Positions 18,868 to 27,708 of a stretch of 64,000 bases of DNA are shown piece by piece. The notes below the pieces were generated by a model. It worked only from the letters and a program-made list of their open reading frames with translations, had not been told where the DNA came from and ran no database searches. The DNA comes from Deferribacteraceae bacterium V6Fe1 (lineage in GTDB: Bacteria; Chrysiogenota; Deferribacteres; Deferribacterales; Deferrivibrionaceae): NCBI GenBank assembly GCA_022813675.1, contig CP063375.1:694001-758000 (forward strand), written 5' to 3'. The position numbers were made by a program, and so were the translations under genes. Positions within the stretch are counted from its first letter, which is position 1. The number at the start of each line of letters is the position of its first letter.

Positions 18868-20424
18868 TCACTGTTCAAGCTCTTCCACAATCTTATCAAT
18901 ATCTGTTCTCAGCTGGTTTTGCCGTTTTACAATTTCAGCAATCTTTTTATTGAGCTCTTTAATGTCAATTACCTCGCGGGTGTCTTCCTGCTCCACATAG
19001 CTCGATACCGATATGTTGTAGTCGTTTTCGGCAATAGCTTCATTTTTAACCAGTTTGGCAAAATGCTCGATATCCTCGCGGGCAATGTAGGCATCCAGTA
19101 TTTTTTTGATGTTTTCGTCGGTTAGCTTGTTTTTATTGCCGCCGCGGACAAACTCCTTCGAAGCATCGATAAAGAGGGTTTTGTTATCCTTTTTACTCTT
19201 TTTAAGCACAATAATGCAGGTGGCAATGGTTGTGCCGAAGAACAAATCGGGCGGCAGCTGAATCACGCAATCCACATAGTTGTTATCAATCAGGTACTTT
19301 CTTATTTTCTGTTCTGCGCCGCCACGGTAGAGCACACCGGGGAATTCAACAATGGCTGCCGTTCCCGAGGTGGAAAGCCAGGCAAGCATGTGCATAACAA
19401 AAGCTAAATCGGCTTTGCTTTTGGGTGCCAACACTCCGGCCGGCGAAAAACGGGGGTCGTTAATCAGCAAGGGATTGCTGTCGCCCTCCCATTTAATTGA
19501 GTAAGGGGGATTGGAAACAATGGCATCGAAAGGCTCGTCGTCCCAATGTTTGGGGTCGGTGAGGGTATCGCCGTGGGCAATATCGAAATGGTTGTAGTTA
19601 ATATCGTGCAGAAACATGTTGATGCGTGCCAAGTTGTAGATGGTCAGGTTGATTTCCTGCCCGAAAAAGCCCTGGCGTACATTTTCTTTGCCCAGTATTT
19701 TTGCAAATTTTAGCAGCAAGGAACCCGAACCGCAAGCGGGGTCGTAGACCTTATTTACTTCCTTTTTGCCAACCGTTGTTATTCTGGCCAAAAGCTCGCT
19801 TACCTCTTGCGGGGTAAAAAACTCGCCACCCGATTTACCGGCATTGGCGGCATACATGGTCATCAGATATTCGTAGGCATCGCCAAAGGCATCAATGTTG
19901 TTATCGGCGTAGTTGCCCAATTTCAGGTTGCCGATAGCTTCGAGCAACTGTGCCAGCTTTTTATTTCGCTGTTCAACGGTGCTTCCCAGCTTATTGGAAT
20001 TTACGTCCAGGTCGTCAAACAGGCCTTTAAGATCATTTTCGCTTTCTGTTCCTTTTGCAGACGCTTCAATATTTTTAAACACTCTTGCAAGTGTTTCATT
20101 TAAGTTAGGATTATTGCGTGCATTTTTGGCAACGTTCACAAACAATTCACTTGGTAAGATATAAAATCCTTTTTCTTTAACAGTATCAGCTCGTCCAAAT
20201 TCAGCATCTTCATCAGATAATTTTATGTAATCAAAATTTGGGTCAGGTTCATTTTCATTAATATATTTAGTAAGATTTTCACTGATAAAACGATAAAAGA
20301 GTATGCCTAAAACATATTGCTTAAAATCCCAGCCATCAACGCTTCCCCTTAAATGGTTGGCAATTTCCCATATAGACTTATGTAATTCAGCTCTTTCTTG
20401 CTCTTTTGTAATGCCATTTGCCAT
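18868..20424 (-). CDS. hsdM: Type I restriction-modification DNA methyltransferase HsdM
   Basis: N6-adenine methyltransferase subunit that protects host DNA and is also needed for restriction. The N-terminal helical bundle is followed by SAM motif DPACGSGS at 228-235 and catalytic NPPYS at 305-309. The length (518 aa) is normal for the family. A GGGAGA site precedes ATG 20424. Composition changes inside the gene: a sample line in the middle is 53% GC while one near the 5' end is 22%, so the gene is probably a recombinant. Confidence 0.96.
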   Translation of the reverse strand: MANGITKEQERAELHKSIWEIANHLRGSVDGWDFKQYVLGILFYRFISENLTKYINENEPDPNFDYIKLSDEDAEFGRADTVKEKGFYILPSELFVNVAKNARNNPNLNETLARVFKNIEASAKGTESENDLKGLFDDLDVNSNKLGSTVEQRNKKLAQLLEAIGNLKLGNYADNNIDAFGDAYEYLMTMYAANAGKSGGEFFTPQEVSELLARITTVGKKEVNKVYDPACGSGSLLLKFAKILGKENVRQGFFGQEINLTIYNLARINMFLHDINYNHFDIAHGDTLTDPKHWDDEPFDAIVSNPPYSIKWEGDSNPLLINDPRFSPAGVLAPKSKADLAFVMHMLAWLSTSGTAAIVEFPGVLYRGGAEQKIRKYLIDNNYVDCVIQLPPDLFFGTTIATCIIVLKKSKKDNKTLFIDASKEFVRGGNKNKLTDENIKKILDAYIAREDIEHFAKLVKNEAIAENDYNISVSSYVEQEDTREVIDIKELNKKIAEIVKRQNQLRTDIDKIVEELEQ

Positions 20425-20570
20425 GTATATCTCCCATATTTGGTAAATTTAATTTATTTTATTTAATTAAGTATATTCTCAAATATTATACCTAAGAATC
20501 ATCTGCCATGTCAAAGTTATCATAGTTAAGTTTATTTTTAAACAAAAATATAAAAATAAGAAGTAGCAGC
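20425..20570. other. Upstream region of hsdM
   Basis: AT-rich, no gene. It should carry the promoter for the leftward hsdM-hsdS-hsdR operon; I see no strong hexamer pair. Confidence 0.4.
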
Positions 20571-20641
20571 AATTCCCCCTTGAAGGGTTGTAGGATTTAT
20601 CTACAACCATGTAAGATAAAAAACCCTTCAAAGGAGGAATT
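20571..20641 (+). promoter_or_regulatory. Stem-loop that sequesters a ribosome-binding site, with an alternative inner hairpin
   Basis: Positions 20571-20589 pair with 20622-20641 over about 18 bp with one mismatch and one bulge. The 3' arm includes the AAAGGAGG site at 20630-20637. Inside it GGTTGTAG (20586-20593) pairs with CTACAACC (20601-20608). The inner stem reuses GGTT from the outer stem, so the two folds compete. A 28-codon frame starts at 20646. The structure could be an attenuator, or simply the end of a decayed mobile element. Confidence 0.5.
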
Positions 20642-20645
20642 AACA

Positions 20646-20732
20646 ATGGATATTGTAATTTTAGAGCAATTATCCAAATATTTCAATGTTAAACGAAAGA
20701 GAAAAATATTTGCAAGAATACTCGTAAAATAA
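20646..20732 (+). CDS. Small 28-aa open frame behind a strong ribosome-binding site
   Basis: ATG preceded by AAAGGAGG at 8-bp spacing. It encodes a short basic peptide starting MDIVILEQLSKYFNVKRKRK, then a TAA. It lies inside the right edge of the restriction island next to the flanking repeat. It may be the surviving N-terminus of a transposase or a leader peptide; I recognise no family. Confidence 0.3.
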   Translation: MDIVILEQLSKYFNVKRKRKIFARILVK

Positions 20733-20781
20733 GGTGTGATAGCTCTGCATCTACCTTATTTATATGTCTCAATAAGTTCTT

Positions 20782-20900
20782 ATAAGAGATCAAAATACCA
20801 GCAGAGGAAATTAAGATGCTCAAATATTCATGAAAAGACTTTTAATGGTTAAAAATATTTCAAGAAAGATTGGTGACACAATTAAGTTGACACTACCAAA
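20782..20900 (+). repeat. Right copy of the island-flanking inverted repeat
   Basis: Inverted partner of 14211-14329. The outer 29 bp (20872-20900) match exactly; about 90 bp more inward match with scattered substitutions. It contains the same decayed reading frame (MVKNISRKIGDTIKLTLP). The two copies point outward and enclose the whole restriction-modification island. No target duplication is seen at the outer edges. Confidence 0.7.
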
Positions 20901-20916
20901 TTGCTGGCATTATATA
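20887..20916 (+). promoter_or_regulatory. Candidate hybrid promoter using the repeat's TTGACA
   Basis: TTGACA (20887-20892) belongs to the flanking repeat. TATATA (20911-20916) lies 18 bp downstream in chromosomal sequence. The pair points at the DUF4197 gene whose ATG is 50 bp further on. Confidence 0.5.
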
Positions 20917-20965
20917 CATAATCCATGTTAAAATTGTGTAAGTTAAAATATGTGTTGAGGTGTAT

Positions 20966-21703
20966 ATGAGACATTATAAGATATCAGCGTTAATATTGGC
21001 ATTTGTATTGGGTTGTATAACTTTTGCTGTTGCTAACGATTGGATAAATAAAGGGTTAAATGCCTTTAGTTCTAAAAGTAAAGAAATGGATACATCATCA
21101 CTTAGCTCATCTGAAATTAGTAAAGCCTTTACAGAGGCCTTGTTGATTGGCTCAGAAAAAGTTGTGGCTAGACTTGGCGTTAAAAATGGATTTAATGCTG
21201 ACCCGGCAGTTCATATACCTCTTCCAAAAGAGTTGATTACTGTAAAAAAGGCATTAAGTAATTTGGAGATGTCAGGCACGCTTGATGAGCTTGAGGTAAA
21301 ACTCAATCGTGCTGCCGAAGTTGCAACTCCAAAGGCCAAAAAAATTTTCAAAAAAGCAATTGTCGAAATGAGCTTTGAAGATGTTAAGAAAATTTACAAC
21401 GGGCCGGAGGACTCCGCAACCAATTACTTTAAAGCAAAAATGACACCGGAGCTTCAAAAAGAGATGCTTCCTATAGTTAAGAAAAGTTTATCTGAAGTGG
21501 GAGCCGTAAAAACTTATAATATCATAATGAAAAAATACAGTTCGATTCCATTTGCACCTAAAGTAGATGCAGATATTAACAAACATGTTGTTGAAAAGGG
21601 GATGGAAGGAATATTTTACTATTTAGCTGAAGAAGAAGCGGCTATTAGAAAAGACCCCGCAAAGCAAACCACATCTTTGTTGAAAAAGGTGTTTGGAAAA
21701 TAA
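20966..21703 (+). CDS. DUF4197 family secreted protein
   Basis: Exported helical protein of unknown function, 245 aa. It has a short basic N-terminus, a hydrophobic stretch and a likely signal peptidase site after AVA near residue 24. The body matches the DUF4197 pattern (helical, with ISKAFTEALLIGSEKVVARLG near the start, FKAKMTPELQKEMLPIVKKS later). Start at ATG 20966 has GAGG at 5-bp spacing; a GTG two codons earlier does not. It lies immediately outside the island. Confidence 0.8.
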   Translation: MRHYKISALILAFVLGCITFAVANDWINKGLNAFSSKSKEMDTSSLSSSEISKAFTEALLIGSEKVVARLGVKNGFNADPAVHIPLPKELITVKKALSNLEMSGTLDELEVKLNRAAEVATPKAKKIFKKAIVEMSFEDVKKIYNGPEDSATNYFKAKMTPELQKEMLPIVKKSLSEVGAVKTYNIIMKKYSSIPFAPKVDADINKHVVEKGMEGIFYYLAEEEAAIRKDPAKQTTSLLKKVFGK

Positions 21704-21726
21704 TTTTAACTGTTTCAATGAAGCAT

Positions 21727-21748
21727 GCGGGCACTAACCATTGCCCGC
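21727..21748. terminator. Hairpin between convergent genes
   Basis: GCGGGCA/TGCCCGC stem with an 8-nt loop. It lies midway between the convergent DUF4197 and AhpD-like genes. The following T-tract is weak (TAATTT), so efficiency is uncertain. Confidence 0.55.
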
Positions 21749-21772
21749 TAATTTAAAAAGAAAGTATTTGGA

Positions 21773-22291
21773 TTACAGTTTCAAAGCCTTTAGGACAGTG
21801 CCCATCTTCAGCATTGTAGTAGCATGGTCAATTGCATCTAAAATATCAGAATCCTTCCACCCAAAAGCTCTTAATCTTTGAATATCTTCTGCGCAAAAAT
21901 CATCAGGATTAAGGGTAGCCTTAGCAGCAGCTTTTGCGAGCTCTTTCTCGTCTTCTTTAAGAGGAGCATTATCAAGATTATCCTTGAAAGCCTCAATAGC
22001 TTTGCCATCTAAACCAAATGCCTGCATCATTTGGGAGTTAAATATAACACAGAAATTAAATCCCAATTTGTTGGATATGAAAAGCCTTAAGACCGGGAAA
22101 AAAAGTTGAGAAATATTAGGGTGGGTCATAATATCTTGATTTCGGGAAACAAGGCTTAATAACATTTTTGGACTATTTGCAATGAGCTTCATATTGGGTG
22201 GCACGGCACCAATCATTTTTTCAGCTGTTTCATATACTTCTGATAGAGAAATATCAATTTCATCTTTTTCAAGTAATTTTAGTAGCGGCAT
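21773..22291 (-). CDS. AhpD/carboxymuconolactone-decarboxylase-fold protein lacking the catalytic cysteine pair
   Basis: A 172-aa helical protein resembling AhpD-like alkylhydroperoxidase-related proteins. The fold-typical central segment (LGFNFCVIFNSQMM) holds only one cysteine where peroxidatic members have CxxC-xxx-H. The C-terminal helix pattern (CAEDIQRLRAFGWKDSDIL) matches the family. With no Cys pair it is unlikely to be an AhpD peroxidase; its function is unknown. Start at ATG 22291 is set by GGAGG six bases upstream. Confidence 0.65.
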   Translation of the reverse strand: MPLLKLLEKDEIDISLSEVYETAEKMIGAVPPNMKLIANSPKMLLSLVSRNQDIMTHPNISQLFFPVLRLFISNKLGFNFCVIFNSQMMQAFGLDGKAIEAFKDNLDNAPLKEDEKELAKAAAKATLNPDDFCAEDIQRLRAFGWKDSDILDAIDHATTMLKMGTVLKALKL

Positions 22292-22781
22292 ATGCATCCT
22301 CCTTCATTTTCAATCAGTTTAAGCTGAATACACATCAACATAAACAATAAGTAGTTTTATTATTGTATAGTTTATACATGATTATTATAAAATAGTAAAT
22401 ATTGAAAAAAACTATAATTCGTGTCTTTTCACGTATTATAGCTGCCAAGACCTTTATGAATATACTTTCATACAATTGATGCAAAGTAAAGTTAAAGTTT
22501 TATATCAAGCAGTTACAAAATATATGTGTAAAAAAAGTGATAAAACGATGTATTAATTAAGACGTGCTATATATTTAGCATATGTTTTATAAAATAAATT
22601 TTCTGTTAAATGTCAAAAAAATAAATAATCGGGAAAAAACAAAACAAATTATATTGTAGAACGATATGCTATTTTATAAGTAAATAATAAATATAGTATT
22701 TTTCTATAATTTAAGTCTTGTCTTTTTTTGAAAATATTATTAATAAATTTTCATTATAATTTAATTGCTTGTGGAGGTGAT
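22292..22781. other. 490-bp AT-rich region upstream of the hydrogenase operon
   Basis: No gene. It separates the divergent AhpD-like and hydrogenase genes and should hold both promoters. TGCTATATATTTAGCA (22565-22580) has inverted TGCTA/TAGCA ends. A TATAAT at 22755-22760 lies close to the hybO start but lacks a well-spaced -35. No clear FNR box was found. Confidence 0.45.
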
Positions 22782-23867
22782 ATGAAGAATTTTGCGATTA
22801 ACAGGCGCGACTTCATGAAGATATGTCTTCAAACGACCGCGTTGATGGGACTTCCTTACGGTTTTCATACTAAAGTGGCTGAAGCAGTGGAGAAAGAAAA
22901 GAAACCAACCGTTGTTTGGCTGCACTTTCAGGAATGTACCGGTTGCTCCGAGTCATTGCTACGTTCAAATCATCCGGGAATTTCAGAATTGATATTAGAC
23001 ACAATCTCTTTGGACTATCATGAGACACTTATGATAGGATCAGGGTATCAGGCTGAAGAGTCACTTCACCATTCGGTATCCGAGAATAAAGGTAACTATA
23101 TTTTGGTTGTAGAAGGGGCTATCCCAACCAAAGAATCCGGAATTTATTGTAAAGTAGGTGGCAAGACCGCAATGGAATCACTTGCTGAAATTAGTAAAAA
23201 TGCAGCGGCAATAATATCAATTGGCACTTGTGCATCCTACGGAGGGATACAGGCTGTAGATCCTAACCCAACCGGCGCAGTTGGCGTAGGGGAGTTAGTT
23301 AAAGATAAACCGATTATCAATGTCCCGGGCTGTCCGCCTAATCCGTATAATTTTTTATCTGTTATATTTTATTATTTGACATTTAAAAAATTTCCAAAAC
23401 TTGATGAGCTGAATAGACCACAATTTGCATATGGTAGAAAGATTCATGAACACTGCGAGAGAAGACCTCATTTTGATGCCGGAAGATTTGCTGAAGAGTA
23501 TGGAGATGAAAATCACAAGGCAGGTTACTGTCTTTATAAGTTAGGATGTAAGGGGCCTAAGACCTTTGCAAATTGCTCAGTATTAAGATTTAACGACGTT
23601 GGAGTATGGCCGGTTTCGGTAGGCCATCCTTGCATAGGCTGTACCGAGCCATCAATCCTTTTCAAGAAGTCTATTGCTGAAAAAGTCCAAATACATGAGC
23701 CAACCCCGCCTGATACATATCCGACTACAGATGCAAAAGAGCGTGGCAAAGGGGCTGATCCTTTGACAACGGCAGCAGTAGGAGTTGTGGCAGGTGCCGC
23801 ACTTGGAGCAGGAGCCGTATTGTCAAAGAAGCTACCTAAGGGGGAGGACAGTGAAAAAGAAAAGTAG
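22782..23867 (+). CDS. hybO: [NiFe] hydrogenase small subunit, Hyb type
   Basis: Electron-transfer subunit of a periplasm-facing, membrane-bound uptake hydrogenase. A twin-arginine signal (NRRDFMKICLQTTALMG) sends the folded dimer out by Tat. The proximal cluster begins CTGCSES and GTCASYGG; both positions where O2-tolerant enzymes carry extra cysteines are glycine, so this is the standard oxygen-sensitive type. Cysteines for the medial and distal clusters follow (GYCLYKLGCKGP, GHPCIGCTEP). A C-terminal hydrophobic helix anchors it. Start at ATG 22782 has GGAGG and places the Tat motif correctly; an upstream in-frame ATG at 22728 does not. Confidence 0.95.
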   Translation: MKNFAINRRDFMKICLQTTALMGLPYGFHTKVAEAVEKEKKPTVVWLHFQECTGCSESLLRSNHPGISELILDTISLDYHETLMIGSGYQAEESLHHSVSENKGNYILVVEGAIPTKESGIYCKVGGKTAMESLAEISKNAAAIISIGTCASYGGIQAVDPNPTGAVGVGELVKDKPIINVPGCPPNPYNFLSVIFYYLTFKKFPKLDELNRPQFAYGRKIHEHCERRPHFDAGRFAEEYGDENHKAGYCLYKLGCKGPKTFANCSVLRFNDVGVWPVSVGHPCIGCTEPSILFKKSIAEKVQIHEPTPPDTYPTTDAKERGKGADPLTTAAVGVVAGAALGAGAVLSKKLPKGEDSEKEK

Positions 23868-24753
23868 AAGAGAGTTTTTAAAGACAACAGCAGGGCTTAT
23901 CGCCGGCACCACGGTAGCAAGTGTTGTAAACGTGGAGGCCAGTGAGAAGAATTATACCAAGGATGATGCATATTCGATGCTTTATGATGCAACATTGTGT
24001 GTAGGTTGTAAAGCTTGTGTTTCCGCATGCAAAAAAACCAATGGGTTGCCACCGGTTAAAGGGGATTTTGATAAGGATGGTTTATGGGATGCACCCAAAG
24101 ATTTGGACAGTAAGACCCGCACAATAATAAAGTTATATAAAGAAAATGAGGATAATTGGTCGTATGTAAAGCAGCAATGTATGCACTGCGCAAAACCTTC
24201 TTGTGTCTCAGCATGTCCAGTAAAAGCAATGAAACAAGATGAAAATGGTGTGACATTTTACAATCCGGATGTTTGCATTGGTTGTCGCTATTGCCAGGTA
24301 GCTTGCCCGTTCAATATACCAAAATTTGAATGGGAGAAAACATTTCCAAAGATTGTTAAATGCGATATGTGCAAATTTACAAGCTTGAAAAGTAAAGGCG
24401 AGCCTGCTTGTACAGAGGTGTGCCCTGCCAAAGCCGTGATATTTGGGAAGAGAAAAGAGCTGCTTGCTATTGCAAAAAGACGCATCAAGGAAAATCCTGA
24501 TAATTATATCAATCATATTTACGGCGAGCATGAGGCGGGTGGTACAAACGTCATATATCTTGCTGCGGCACAATTTGAAAAGTTAGGTTTTCCAAAATTA
24601 GATAACGAGTCGCCGGCTACATTTACAGAAAATATTCAGCATACAGTCTATAAAGGCTTCGTTGCTCCCGTAGCACTTTATGCTACTTTATTCTTTGTGG
24701 CAGTTAAAAACAGAGAGAAGAGAGAAAAAGACAATGAAAGGGGGGACAATTAA
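23851..24753 (+). CDS. hybA: Hydrogenase-associated ferredoxin subunit HybA
   Basis: Periplasmic iron-sulfur protein that passes electrons from the hydrogenase to HybB. It starts at GTG 23851 after GGGGGAGG, overlapping hybO by 17 bp. A Tat signal (KKKSRREFLKTTAGLIAG) is followed by four ferredoxin-like Cys clusters (CVGCKACVSAC, CMHCAKPSCVSACP, CIGCRYCQVACP, CDMC with EVCP). A hydrophobic helix near the C-terminus (APVALYATLFFVAV) matches the membrane tail of HybA. The 300-aa length is normal. The stop overlaps the hybB ATG by one base. Confidence 0.94.
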   Translation: MKKKSRREFLKTTAGLIAGTTVASVVNVEASEKNYTKDDAYSMLYDATLCVGCKACVSACKKTNGLPPVKGDFDKDGLWDAPKDLDSKTRTIIKLYKENEDNWSYVKQQCMHCAKPSCVSACPVKAMKQDENGVTFYNPDVCIGCRYCQVACPFNIPKFEWEKTFPKIVKCDMCKFTSLKSKGEPACTEVCPAKAVIFGKRKELLAIAKRRIKENPDNYINHIYGEHEAGGTNVIYLAAAQFEKLGFPKLDNESPATFTENIQHTVYKGFVAPVALYATLFFVAVKNREKREKDNERGDN

Positions 24754-25997
24754 TGGCACATGAAAATGAATTTGTAACTATAGATAGAAAGATTATAACA
24801 AGACCATTTTTGTTTTTATTGACAGTTACCATTATAGGGTTTGTTTTTATAGCTATTCGCTATGTTAAGGGTATCGGAGCAGTTTCAAATTTAAGTGACG
24901 GTTATCCATGGGGGATATGGATTGCATATGATGTGGCGACAGGCACTGCAATAGCCTGCGGTGGTTACGCTATGGCAATCCTAATTTATATAACAAATAA
25001 GTGGAAGTACCATAGTCTAATAAGGTCAGCATTATTAACCAGTCTTTTTGGCTACGGCTTGGCCGGTCTGTCAGTAACAATAGATTTGGGAAGATATTGG
25101 AATCTGTATAATTTGTTTATCCCTTCAAGATGGCAGTTTAATTCCGTAATGTTTGAAGTGGCTATGTGTGTAATGGCGTATACTTTAGTTTTATTTATTG
25201 AGTTTTTACCTGCAATCTTAGAAAAGATAAAAGGAAAAGATAATCGTTTGTCAAAATTAGCCGCATATATTTATCCTAAATTAAACAACATATTGATATT
25301 TTTTATAGTGTTAGGGATAACTCTTCCGACTATGCACCAATCTTCATTAGGCTCAATGATGACAATAGCGACTCATAAACTACACCCTATATGGCATACA
25401 GGATTTTTACCATTACTGTTTTTGATTAACTGTATTTACCTTGGATTTGCTGCGGTAATATTTGAATCAATATTGTCCTCATTTGGTTTTAATAGGAAAT
25501 ATGAAGTCAATGAGCTGTCAGGGTTAGCTAACATTATCCCTTGGCTGACTGTTGTTTGGGTATCAATAAGGATAGGAGACCTTATTTATAGGAAAGAGAT
25601 TTCTGACGCTTTTAGCGGTGATTTTTATTCGGTAATGTTTTTGATAGAGTTTCTATTGATATTTATAGGCTCGATAATGCTGTTAAATGAAAAGATAAGA
25701 AAATCTCCAAGATGGTTATTTATAACAGCGTGTTTGATACTATTTGGCGGTGGGTTATACCGAATGAATGTCTATATAATAGGTTTTAACCCAGGATACG
25801 GATGGAGATATTTCCCTTCATTCTCAGAATTTATGATAACTTTGGGGATAGTAGCCTTTGAAGTATTATTATATCTGATTTTTGTAAAAATGTTTCCGGT
25901 ATTACCTTCAGGGCACAATACCGAGGTAATTGTTACAGAAGAAGTTCTTGAAAAAAGTGAAAAAATGGCTGGGAGGCTTGAATGGCAAGAAAGATAA
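24753..25997 (+). CDS. hybB: Hydrogenase membrane subunit HybB (NrfD/PsrC family)
   Basis: Integral quinone-reactive subunit, 414 aa, with about ten membrane helices. The family signature region with YPWGIWIAYDVATGTAIACGG near residue 50 and the later MHQSSLGSMM are present. It has no haem-binding pattern, as in other HybB proteins. It should pass electrons from HybA to menaquinone. It overlaps hybA by 1 bp and hybC by 16 bp, so the operon is tightly coupled. Confidence 0.94.
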   Translation: MAHENEFVTIDRKIITRPFLFLLTVTIIGFVFIAIRYVKGIGAVSNLSDGYPWGIWIAYDVATGTAIACGGYAMAILIYITNKWKYHSLIRSALLTSLFGYGLAGLSVTIDLGRYWNLYNLFIPSRWQFNSVMFEVAMCVMAYTLVLFIEFLPAILEKIKGKDNRLSKLAAYIYPKLNNILIFFIVLGITLPTMHQSSLGSMMTIATHKLHPIWHTGFLPLLFLINCIYLGFAAVIFESILSSFGFNRKYEVNELSGLANIIPWLTVVWVSIRIGDLIYRKEISDAFSGDFYSVMFLIEFLLIFIGSIMLLNEKIRKSPRWLFITACLILFGGGLYRMNVYIIGFNPGYGWRYFPSFSEFMITLGIVAFEVLLYLIFVKMFPVLPSGHNTEVIVTEEVLEKSEKMAGRLEWQER

Positions 25998-27664
25998 CTA
26001 TAGACCCAATTACAAGGATAGAGGGGCACTTAAGAATCGATGTTGAGGTAAATGACGGCAAAGTGACTAATGCATGGTCTTCGGCACAGATGTGGAGAGG
26101 GATAGAAGTAATTCTAAAGGGGAAAGACCCAAGAGATGCTTGGGCATTTGCTCAGAGATTTTGCGGTGTATGTACTACGGTACACGCAATTGCGTCCATT
26201 AGATCGGTTGAGAATGCTCTTAAGGTGGAAGTACCTCTTAATGCTCAATACATAAGAAATATACTTATCGCTCAACATTCTGTTCAAGATCATATAGTAC
26301 ATTTTTATCATTTATCGGCACTTGATTGGGTAGATATTGTATCTGCACTGCAAGCGGATTGCAAAAAGGCTGCATATTTGGCTCAAAGTTTTTCGGATTG
26401 GCCTGGAAACAGTCAACAAGAGTTTGAAGCTGTTAAGGCAAAATTGAATGCCTTTGTACAAAATGGAAGACTTGGGATATTTGCCTCGGGATATTGGGGG
26501 CATAAAGCAATGAGATTGTCGCCAGAGCTTAATCTCATTTTGGCTACTCACTATTTAAAGGCATTGGACTATCAGCGAAAGGCAGCTCAAGCTGTTGCCA
26601 TTCTCGGTGGTAAAAATCCCCATATACAAAATCTTTGCGTTGGCGGTGTAGCAACAGCGGTTAACGTAGATAACTTGGCGACACTAAATATGGAAAGACT
26701 GCTGTATCTGAAATCTTTGATGAAAGAAACGGCGGAATTTGTGGAAAAAGTTTATTTCCCTGATTTGGCAATTTTGGCAGATCATTACAGAGACTGGTTT
26801 AAATATGGGAATGGAGTGGATAATTATTTGGCAGTGCCGGAATTTCCTATTGATACAAAAAATGAAAATTTTGAGCTTGCAGGCGGTGTTTTTTACGGTG
26901 GTAATATTAAACCATTTAGAATTATAAAAGACCACAAAGATGAATATTTGATAAATTCTATTACCGAATCAATTGCACACTCATGGTATGTAGGTGAAGA
27001 TAAATTACATCCTTGGGATGGCGTGACTGAGCCAAACTATACAGATTTTCAAGCTGAAGGAAAATATTCCTGGTCAAAAGCCCCGCGTTTTAATGAAAAG
27101 CCTATGGAAGTGGGCCCTGTTGCACAGCTTTTTGCCATTTATGCTTCGGACAATGAAGAGGCAAAGCAGATTATAAACGATAGTCTTTTAAGAATAGGGA
27201 TTAAAATTAATGACTTGCAATCTACTATGGGAAGACTCGTAGCAAGGGGTATTAGAGCCAAAATTATGTCAAAATTGTCATTAAAGTTTGTAGATAAGCT
27301 TATTGATAATTTGGCAAAAGGGGATAGTGAATATGCAAATCATACTAATATTCCTGAAGGTGAATTTAGGGGTGTTGGTTTTCATGAAGCTCCCCGCGGG
27401 ACACTATCACATTGGATAATCATAGAAGATAAAAAGATAAAAAACTATCAAGCGGTTGTACCATCAACATGGAATGCTTCACCGAGAGATGAAAAAGGGC
27501 TACTTGGGCCATACGAAGCATCACTTTTGGATAATCCTGTACATGACCCTGAAAAGCCACTTGAAGTATTAAGGACTATTCACTCTTTTGACCCTTGCAT
27601 TGCTTGTGCTGTCCATACAATAGACCCGGAAGGGAAAGAGATTGTGAGAGTGAGAGTTTTATAG
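25982..27664 (+). CDS. hybC: [NiFe] hydrogenase large subunit, Hyb type
   Basis: Catalytic subunit carrying the NiFe(CN)2CO centre. The N-terminal nickel motif is RFCGVCTTVH and the C-terminal one is DPCIACAVH. The 15 residues after that histidine form the tail removed by the maturation protease HybD. The 560-aa length is normal. It has no signal peptide and travels with HybO through Tat. It starts inside the end of hybB with GGAGG at good spacing. Confidence 0.96.
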   Translation: MARKITIDPITRIEGHLRIDVEVNDGKVTNAWSSAQMWRGIEVILKGKDPRDAWAFAQRFCGVCTTVHAIASIRSVENALKVEVPLNAQYIRNILIAQHSVQDHIVHFYHLSALDWVDIVSALQADCKKAAYLAQSFSDWPGNSQQEFEAVKAKLNAFVQNGRLGIFASGYWGHKAMRLSPELNLILATHYLKALDYQRKAAQAVAILGGKNPHIQNLCVGGVATAVNVDNLATLNMERLLYLKSLMKETAEFVEKVYFPDLAILADHYRDWFKYGNGVDNYLAVPEFPIDTKNENFELAGGVFYGGNIKPFRIIKDHKDEYLINSITESIAHSWYVGEDKLHPWDGVTEPNYTDFQAEGKYSWSKAPRFNEKPMEVGPVAQLFAIYASDNEEAKQIINDSLLRIGIKINDLQSTMGRLVARGIRAKIMSKLSLKFVDKLIDNLAKGDSEYANHTNIPEGEFRGVGFHEAPRGTLSHWIIIEDKKIKNYQAVVPSTWNASPRDEKGLLGPYEASLLDNPVHDPEKPLEVLRTIHSFDPCIACAVHTIDPEGKEIVRVRVL

Positions 27665-27665
27665 T

Positions 27666-27690
27666 GGGGAGTTTTTCTCCCCCCATTTTT
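27666..27690 (+). terminator. Hairpin between hybC and hybD
   Basis: GGGGAG/CTCCCC stem with a T5 loop followed by CCATTTTTT. It looks like an intrinsic terminator or attenuator inside the operon, so hybD may be transcribed less than the structural genes or have its own promoter. Confidence 0.65.
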
Positions 27691-27708
27691 TAATATAAGG
27701 GGTGATAA

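Noticed and set aside
13928-20900. tRNA-Phe as the integration site of the restriction island
   Set aside because: No duplicate of the tRNA 3' end occurs at the right edge and there is no integrase; flanking inverted repeats explain the boundaries better.
22755-22760. TATAAT as the hydrogenase promoter -10
   Set aside because: The nearest TTGAAA is 21 bp upstream, too far, and the region is so AT-rich that such hexamers are expected by chance.
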